Positions 57,601 to 64,000 of a DNA stretch of 64,000 nucleotides are shown here, piece by piece. How positions within the stretch are numbered: position 1 is the stretch's first letter; each line of letters begins with the position of its first letter. The position numbers and the translations under genes were made by a program. The notes under the pieces were generated by a model. That model did no database searches. It saw nothing but the letters and a program-made list of their open reading frames with translations, and was not told where the DNA came from. This DNA is from Ectocarpus siliculosus (taxonomy: Eukaryota > Sar > Phaeophyceae > Ectocarpales > Ectocarpaceae): NCBI GenBank assembly GCA_000310025.1, contig FN649750.1, positions 3,675,472 to 3,739,471 of the forward strand, in the 5' to 3' direction.

Positions 57601-60600
57601 GCGTTTGTACGAAGAGTACAAACGAAACGCGTGAATTTGTAACTATCTGGAATGGTTCCCTGGAGCGCCAGCAATGGTCTTTTATCAAACCGCCCACCCG
57701 ACCTTCGGAGCCGTGTGTGGGCGAAGGTGAACCGGGAACGTTCTCTCGAGGGTTGGTGGGGATATTCCCACTACAACCAGCCCCCGAGCCAGCTAGCTGT
57801 GTACCTCAACATGCGTTTTGGCTGCTTCTTTGATGACACACCTATCTCCACGTCGTGCGGGCGAAAGTACATTGAAAAAAATACTTGCCGGGCGGTATAA
57901 CAGTAGTCTAGTGTTCTGGAGGGAAAAAGATGGCGAGAGGTAATTCGAGAGGCAGATTTTGACAGCGTTAGTGGCGGGTTAACAATAGAATACCCTCCAC
58001 GACTGTGGCTGTGTCCAAGGTTGCCCCACCCGAACGACGACTTGCAACGCCCGTGACGGTTTTCGTACAGGGAGTTGGTGAACGAGGGTTTTCCTCTGCA
58101 CGATGATCACATGCCTTTTTTGCTGGAAAATATCGGAGACCATGAGCACGACGTCATTGACACTATATTGGCGGCAGTTGCCAGTACAAGGTGAGATGGG
58201 GCGAGGTGTCAGGCAGAAAGTTATTTATTCGGTGCCGGTATTGCGAAAGTAGTAGATTTCAAAATCATCTCGATTGCTGACGGCGACAGACTATCAAATG
58301 GATGTAGGTGTGGGTGAAAAATAGAGTAACATGCCAGCGAATTCTTGCTGGAGTTTCTGGTAAAATACCACGTCCTTCATCTATCGACAGTGAGAACGAC
58401 CAAGCCAACTAGAACAATGTACCATGGTCCTTAGAACGTTGTTGACCAATCGCATTCGTGAAGAAAACACAAGTTGATATCCCCGTTGTCCATGCAGCAA
58501 TCCGTTCGCGATGGCGGCTGGAGTATCAAGGACGCTGCGGATGAGCAAAGTCGACTTCCCGATGCATTCAGAGGGCCTCGGCCGTCTACAGAGCATCATG
58601 GACGACTTCACGAGCAAGGTGAAAGAGCCCTACATTGTCGATATGAAAAGCCGACTCGTCAACGTGCGGCGTGGCATGGCTCATGACGTGGGCGCAGAGG
58701 CCGTCACTATACCCAATTGCTCCAATCTCGTGGAACGATGATCAATCTTCCCATGTGCACGTTAGAAACGAACAACAAGCAATGTCGGTCAATTTCGGAG
58801 CATGCGAGGCAAATCTTCGGTGCTTTGCGCCCCGTCTTTTCCCATCGCTCAACAGGTGCTGGAACAGCTCCCGCAGACGGTGCGAGGGATGGGGGTGGCG
58901 CTCCTCGGGGGGCATCAGCCCATTGTATTCGGTGAGGGCCTTGAGCAGGGGAAACGCCACAGACTCACCAACCTGGCAGGCTTCATCGTCGTGGTACGTG
59001 AAGGCTTCTCGCCATATCCTTCACGCTCAGTTTGATATCTTGGACTTACTTGTCTTCAGAAGCAAAGAAATGGTGTTGCGGCTCATGAATTGATGATTGT
59101 TCCGTGCGAGGCTGTGCTGTTCATTCCCGTTTTCAGGCTACTATGTAGGGTATCACCAGGCCAATTGCATACACCGGGTGTGCTTGTGATGCCAGTGAGG
59201 ATGTCATGACGTCGAAAACCTTCAGGAGCGGTCATTTTTCTGAAGGTCGCTGCCATAGACGTCGTTTCGACAATTGCTTCTTGCCGGATCTACAAGAGTA
59301 CATGTACGTGAATTCTAGAAAGAGTGTCGTTGCGGCTCTTTCACGCTGGAACTGCTGTGACCCTAACGTTACTGCTGGTCGTTTGCTGTTGTCTCTCTCG
59401 GCAGCAATGGATTCTGGAGCCGAACCTCCTGGTTGGAAAGATCAACACCCAGAAGAAGTGGGTTGCGGTAACGTTTCGCAGCATCGGCACATTTTCGAAT
59501 CACGCGCGCGAGCTCTCTTGGTCGGTTGCTGTGGTATTTGTGTTCGGGTTGTATTGCTCCCACGGATCCAGGCTGATCATTCGTGTGCCCGCATGTGCTG
59601 CCCGTGGCTCTAAATCCATCAACAGCTTTGAATATTTCATCCTTATATTCCTTTCAATCATTCAAGTGTATGAATTAGTTGGGGCAAACGACACAATCAC
59701 AAGGGTATACCCGGGTCGAAAAGCGACACAGCTGGGAACATACATTCAACAGCGTGGAAGAACCCAGATGATTGGTCAAGGCCCTTTTTCACCCCGCCGC
59801 ATCCTAAAAGGGTGGGGTATCCCCTGCCGTGGCTACTTTTCTCCAGAAGTGCACCCTGAAAATGTACCCTTACCTGACGGGAAATGAGACCCTTCAATCA
59901 ACCATTTCCTCCGCAGGAATCCTTTCGCAATCCTTTTCCCCTCCAACCAACCATGTTTTTTTTTTTGTCTTCACTTCAAATCAGCGCTCACAGCACTAGT
60001 GCCGTTAACTCCAACCCGTGGTCACACAGAAGAGCCCTCTCTACCCTGCCATCCTGCGGTACTTTGCCTTCGATTTTCAATGCGAGAAGAGTTCAGCACT
60101 CTCTTATCTCTTGTGTACACACGAACTAGCGCTATCCAGGAGCGGAAGCGAGAGAAAAACTCACTTTGCAAGAAAAGCTCGCTTGCGCCGGGATTCGAAA
60201 CCCTGACCTGACCTCTAGAGGGTTTCGAGGATACCAACCAGACCACGGGGGCGACCGGCATACGAACCATCAACTCTTTCCGCTCTAAACAAACGATGGT
60301 TGGCTGGCAAACGCCCGTAAAGTTCCGTTCGGAAACGTCGGGGTGTTACGTACGTACGTACGTATTTCTTCACTAGATAGTCCATTGTGTGATGTTGGGA
60401 TGTGTGTGCTTGGTGTACGATGACAATATATGTAGGTGCATGGGTGAGTTCGTGCGCCGCTCCTTTCACCGAAGCTCCTTCGGCGCCACTCCCTCCTCCC
60501 TGATGATTGATAATGACGGCGTGTGTGTGCGTGTTGTGTTGTGTTTGTGCCTCAATTAGTGGTGTGTGTGTTTCGCTTGAATAATTAAATAGTCGATCGC

Positions 60601-63600
60601 GCCTACCAGCCGGCCAATGCACAACGCGTCAGTTCAGAAGGATGAAAAAAAAACAAATGCGAACACTCGCTCTACCGACATGGAGGGTGCAGGAGTTGGA
60701 AACCACAACAGTGTCCTGCTTCTGGAGTGGAAGACTCGATGTACATGTGTCCTTCCTCTCCTCTCTGCAGCCACGAGCTCGCCCAACCACACCACCACAC
60801 ATGGGCACATGCATCAACCATGCTGGATCAGTCTCTCATTCTAAGCGTGGCCGTTATCTCGCATAAGTAGACGCTGATGGTGCATTGGTCGGCTGCGTTC
60901 TGCGTTCCAACCCAAAATTGTGCTGACGTTTGCAGCTGGCGTTTGCCAGCCAATTGTTTGTTTGGAGCGGCAAGAGGTGATGGTTGTTCAATCTCTGTCC
61001 TGATTGATTTCTGCCCAGTTGGCATGGTTGTTTTTGGGCGGGAATCGCTGGTAGGTATCCCATGGTTGGAGGGGAAAGGGATTGGGAAATGATTCCTGGG
61101 GAGGAAATGGTTGTTTGAAGGGTCTCATTTCCCGTCAGGTCAGGGCATATTTTCCGAAATCGGGTCACACGTTCGGAGAAAAGTAGCCACGGCAGGGTAC
61201 ACCCCGCCCTTCTTAGGACGCGACGGGGGTGAAAGTAGACTATGACCAATAATCTGGGTTCATTTACGCTGTTGAATGTATTTACCCAGCTGATTCACTT
61301 TTTGACCAGGGTATATCCCGTTGTGTCGCTTGCCCAATAAATACAGTGCCAAATACGGGAGTTCCTGATTCGTTGGAATCTTGACGCTCCGAACCATGCA
61401 TTATGGGGTGGACGGAATGGCTCGAACTGGAGAGCGGTGCGGAACATGACCACAGTTCTACTAGGGTGAAAGCAAACTAAAACCTGCGAGTGTAGACAGA
61501 GAAAAGCCACCAGGGTGCGCCGAAACCTATTTGTTCCCAATGAAACAAATGTCGTAACCCGGTTCCGGCAAGCTGTATACTTCTAAGTAGGTGACAACCC
61601 GAACACGGGGAGTATCACCTACTACGATGTTATCCATTTCAGGATCCCGTAACTTCCTGATTAAGCACTGTTGAAAAGTATGTAAGTGGTTGCACCCTAG
61701 TCTAGACTGGGCCCTCGTCTAGACTGACCTGCTAAGCGACGAATCAAATGTTGGTGATGCAGGTATGCTGGGCCGGACTACCTCGACCCTCTACGGCGAG
61801 CGTTGGACAGAGGTTCTGAAGCCCTGGACTTCCTCAACACCCCCCTGGTGAAGGACTACGTGCACATTAAGTTCGCCTGTACCCTCCCTTCCTGGACGTC
61901 GCGAAACCCTTTTCAGCCCACCGTCAATGAAGGTTAGCCCTGCCATGCATTTTTCAACCCTTTTTGCCCAAGCCCCTTATGCTTCATGTCGTTCAAACGG
62001 AATTCTTGATTTCGATCTTGAACGTTCGAGTCAAAACTCCCCTTGGGAACCCAAGGTTGTTTTCCACCATTCTTTGGGGATTTTGCCACGTTTGCATTTA
62101 CATGCCTACCTTTGTCAAACACACCACGTTCGTTTAAAGTCTAGAATGCCGTTACGCGTCGTATCGATCCCCTTGAGTATTTGCGTGCGTTAAGTCTTTC
62201 CCGTGGCACGTCTAGGGTCCATGTGGAGTTTTAAACCCTTGGCCTCGAGGAATACAGGTATTGCTACCAATAGCATCGCATCGGCTGGAAAATAATGACG
62301 TGTACAGTTTGCAACCTAACGACAGCTCGTTGATATTTGTGGATGGCGGGGGTGTCTACGCGATCAGATGCTCTCGGTGACCTTCATGACTTGGCCACCT
62401 CACGTTGACGTCCGACGTGAACTCAGGTTTTTTCAAGTACGACGATTTCGACACATACCCGCTATCGGAAGTATTTTCGGCCCCTGACGAAAACCTTGGG
62501 TCGAAAGACGAAGAGTCCCGGGGTCTGAAGGCAGCTCTGAAGGAGCAGTTCCTGACCAAGTCCTTCCTGTTGAGGTGGGTTGGTGACAAATACGTACCCA
62601 GCAAGAATATTTCTTGAAGACACCTGCCGAACTCTTCGCCGCAACATCTGTGCGTCAGGTATCGAATGTATCCGCAACAATCGACCAAGCCGTGTTGTTC
62701 GAGAACTTTTGACGTAGAACATTGAGCAGTGGCCAAAATCGGGTACACCCGGTCCAACCACGGCCATAATTCGCGTACCCCTACAAGACACACCTGAGAG
62801 CGACCGCATGACACCATCTGATTGGCCGACGCCCGCCCCTACCCGACCTTGACCGTCTTTCCACCGGATGCACCCCATCTTGGCTACGCACCACCAGGAG
62901 GGGTACCCGGTTTTTCTTTCCCGTACCCGAAAATGACTGGGCTGTTCGGCCAGAACCCATGCACACAATCACGGGTCGAACGCACACCGCTGGCCGCTCG
63001 TTTGCCGCCAATGAGAACGCGGCGGAGGCAGATAATATGTCTAGTTTTAAGATGATGAGTCTCGTGTGTGTCGCATCTCTTGAGTGAGGTATTCGTCCAG
63101 CTCTTCTCGATCATTTGCACCGACGGCCTGTCGTTTCCCCCAAGCGAGAGTTCCACCGCCGGCGGTGGGTCTGCCTCCGCCCGCCGTCGGATCGTCCGAA
63201 TTCGAGGGCAGGGCATTGCTGACGTGTTCTTGTGTGCATGACTTTTGGCCGAACAGCCCAGCCATTTTTTTGTAGAGGAAAGAAAAACCGGGTATCCCTC
63301 CGGGGGGGTGAGTTGCCAAGATGGGGTGCACCCGGTGGAAAGACGGTCAAGGCCGGGTAGGGGCGGGCGTCGGCCAATCACATGGTGTCATGCGGTCGCT
63401 CCCAGCAGCAACTTGTAGGGGTACCCGGTTATGGCCGTGGTTGGACCGGGCGTACTCGATTTTGGCCACGCTCTAGAACGTTCGACACTGGTATCCCACA
63501 AGTACGCATAGTGCATTAGACTTTCGGGTGATGTGCAATTTCCATGTGCCTACTACTGACATGGTGCGATCGGCCAGCTCCCGGCCAGCTCACATGCATA

Positions 63601-64000
63601 CTTTTGCGCAAAATGTTCTAGTAAAAAAACGTTTTACTGGAAAAAAGTTATTTTCACGCAAGTTAAAGCCATAGGCTGTGCCGCCCAACGGTTGGCGGCG
63701 TTCGTTGCCTAGATATGGCATCGGAATCGTACTACAATACACCGAAGAACGGGCGAGTTCATGCAGGCAAGCGTCTCTATGATAATCTCGATCGGAACCT
63801 GCTTGAAATCCTACCATGTGCTCCGATGCGGGTGACATACGCCCCTAGAGCAAGGCGTTACGAGAGTTTTTATCCCTTCGTGATCAACACAATCAAGCTT
63901 GAATAGTCATCATAATACCACAGCGCCGCTGCCTCGTTTTCACTTTATGCCCTTGCTTCGTTGATTCCACAGGTTTCTCCAGGGTTGGGACCACAGAGAC
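48556..64000 (+). CDS. Copy C: ankyrin-repeat TRP-like cation channel (5' part; runs off right edge)
   Basis: Predicted exons: 48556-48600, 49802-50032, 50503-51561, 52023-52280, 53916-54041, 54813-55013, 55967-56113, 57012-57163, 58071-58190, 58498-58618, 58856-58993, 59405-59457, 61763-61932, 62427-62574, and 63973 to the edge. The last begins RFLQGWDHRD, the first residues of exon 15 in A and B. About 999 codons are joined and open. It covers the initiator peptide, all ankyrin units and the linker, but not the channel helices, which must lie beyond the window. The end of exon 4 is ambiguous: the frame continues in a Gly/Gln/Asp-rich stretch, and ACG|gtgtgt at 52369 is an alternative donor. 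Introns 4, 12 and 14 are enlarged by repeats. Intron 1 uses a GC donor. Confidence 0.83.
49265..49776 (+). repeat. Two near-identical 256-bp direct tandem copies in copy C intron 1
   Basis: Units 49265-49520 and 49521-49776 begin CCATGTGTGCATAACAGCG and end CCCCTATCCCGCCG, with only a few differences. The second unit stops 25 bp before the exon 2 acceptor. Such high identity indicates a recent duplication. No matching unit is present in introns 1 of A or B. Confidence 0.9.
50503..51561 (+). CDS. Copy C exon 3: main ankyrin-repeat exon
   Basis: 353 codons, the longest of the three. It has the same ankyrin units (PLLFHAASSRRKHCCF, GILMHAARSNHVDTFKDV, MTCLHHAAEAGSSEVLCEVV, RTPIMLVLRNA, VTELIHAARGGVVSLELALN, ALLLAAAARLGDVDVLYHVL). 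The added length lies between the second and third units. The acceptor is GCCAAG|GTG and the donor GAG|gtcagt. Confidence 0.85.
52961..53476. repeat. Dispersed ~520-bp repeat, copy 2, in copy C intron 4
   Basis: Same orientation as the copy at 44888-45410, with small indels. It accounts for much of the 1.6-kb intron 4 of copy C (1.0 kb in A, 0.45 kb in B). No coding frame is shared. Confidence 0.75.
55608..55651 (+). repeat. CTG/GTT trinucleotide microsatellite, copy C intron 6
   Basis: A run of CTG triplets (interrupted by CTC) passes into a run of TTG triplets, and the region continues T/G-rich to ~55740. Long open frames on both strands around it are by-products of the repeat. Confidence 0.85.
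59679..61336. mobile_element. 1.66-kb foldback element with long inverted arms in copy C intron 12
   Basis: The outer left arm 59679-59954 is the reverse complement of 61061-61336. Shared stretches include GACGGGAAATGAGACCCTTC and CCGTGGCTACTTTTCTCC. A second matching pair, ~60262-60318 against ~60935-60992 (TAAACAAACGATGGTTGGCT versus its partner), shows the arms continue inward. The SINE at 59955-60258 sits in the left arm only. No transposase frame is seen, so this is a non-autonomous foldback or MITE-type element. Intron 12 is 156 bp in A and 369 bp in B but 2.3 kb here. Confidence 0.75.
59955..60258 (-). mobile_element. tRNA-derived SINE, copy 2, nested in the foldback element
   Basis: On the - strand: head CCGGTCGCCCCCGTGGTC with A-box-like TGGTCTGGTTGG and B box GGTTTCGAATCCCGG, body as in 41476-41736, and an A tail (T tract 59955-59966). 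It is longer than copy 1 by an internal stretch of about 45-50 bp. The flanks share a short ACCAT, possibly a target-site duplication. Its absence from the right arm of the foldback shows it inserted after that element. Confidence 0.75.
62723..63474. mobile_element. 0.75-kb inverted-repeat element in copy C intron 14
   Basis: The left arm ~62723-62970 is the reverse complement of ~63221-63474. The outermost shared motif is GTGGCCAAAATCG, followed by CCCGGTCCAACCACGGCCAT, GAGCGACCGCATGACACCAT and GGCCGACGCCCGCCCCTACC. The ~250-bp loop has a - strand open frame but no recognisable protein. It is not related in sequence to the foldback in intron 12. It looks like a MITE of a separate family. Confidence 0.75.
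63973..64000 (+). CDS. Copy C exon 15, first 28 bp
   Basis: The acceptor ccacag is followed by 28 bp that, joined to the AG ending exon 14, read RFLQGWDHRD. This is the same as the start of exon 15 in A (RFLQGWDHPR) and B (RLLQGWDHRD). The S1-S6 channel core is therefore expected just beyond the right edge. Confidence 0.8.

Noticed and set aside
60180-60258. tRNA gene on the - strand
   Set aside because: A and B boxes are present but the acceptor stem does not pair and the sequence continues into a repeated body with an A tail, so it is a SINE head.

Overview
The window looks like nuclear DNA of a stramenopile alga, most likely a brown alga of the Ectocarpus type. The evidence is many short exons (45-1059 bp) separated by introns of about 0.15-2.3 kb, balanced base composition, and a scattering of retroelements, tRNA-derived SINEs and inverted-repeat elements. 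There are no bacterial-style operons and no convincing rRNA or free tRNA genes. The organism call is an inference from gene structure, not from a marker gene.

The backbone is a head-to-tail array of three paralogous genes, all on the + strand: copy A (1733-17818), copy B (21512-40196) and copy C (48556 to beyond the right edge). Aligning the copies against each other let me place exons with matching splice phases. The model has 22 exons in B and 21 in A, where exons 13 and 14 are one exon; 14 exons plus the start of exon 15 are visible in C. The joined frames are open throughout: about 1623 codons in A, 1781 in B and 999 so far in C. Each protein has a 15-residue initiator exon, a long ankyrin-repeat region, a conserved linker, and a six-helix cation-channel core. 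That core carries transient receptor potential (TRP) hallmarks: the LGP motif after S4, the LNLLIA S6, and a proline-rich RPPPPLNL tail. Two further hydrophobic segments and a conserved C-terminal block follow S6, which is unusual. The likely role is a membrane cation (perhaps calcium) channel gated or tethered through its ankyrin domain.

The two spacers (17.8-21.5 kb and 40.2-48.6 kb) each hold a diverged copy of a second, unrecognised gene. The duplicated unit was therefore probably [small unknown gene + channel gene]. The copy before channel C has a frameshift.

Mobile DNA: the left edge carries the 5' part of an LTR retrotransposon on the - strand, with a gag reading frame running off the window. 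Introns of copy C are swollen by a 256-bp tandem duplication, a ~520-bp dispersed repeat, a 1.66-kb foldback element with a SINE inserted in one arm, and a 0.75-kb inverted-repeat element. Copy A has a GGT-rich minisatellite just before exon 21. Two short inverted-repeat (MITE-like) elements lie in B intron 7 and in the B-C spacer.

The strongest unexpected signal is a 147-nt block in the pore-domain exon. There A and B are almost identical, including silent sites, while the flanking parts of the same exon are strongly diverged; this suggests gene conversion.
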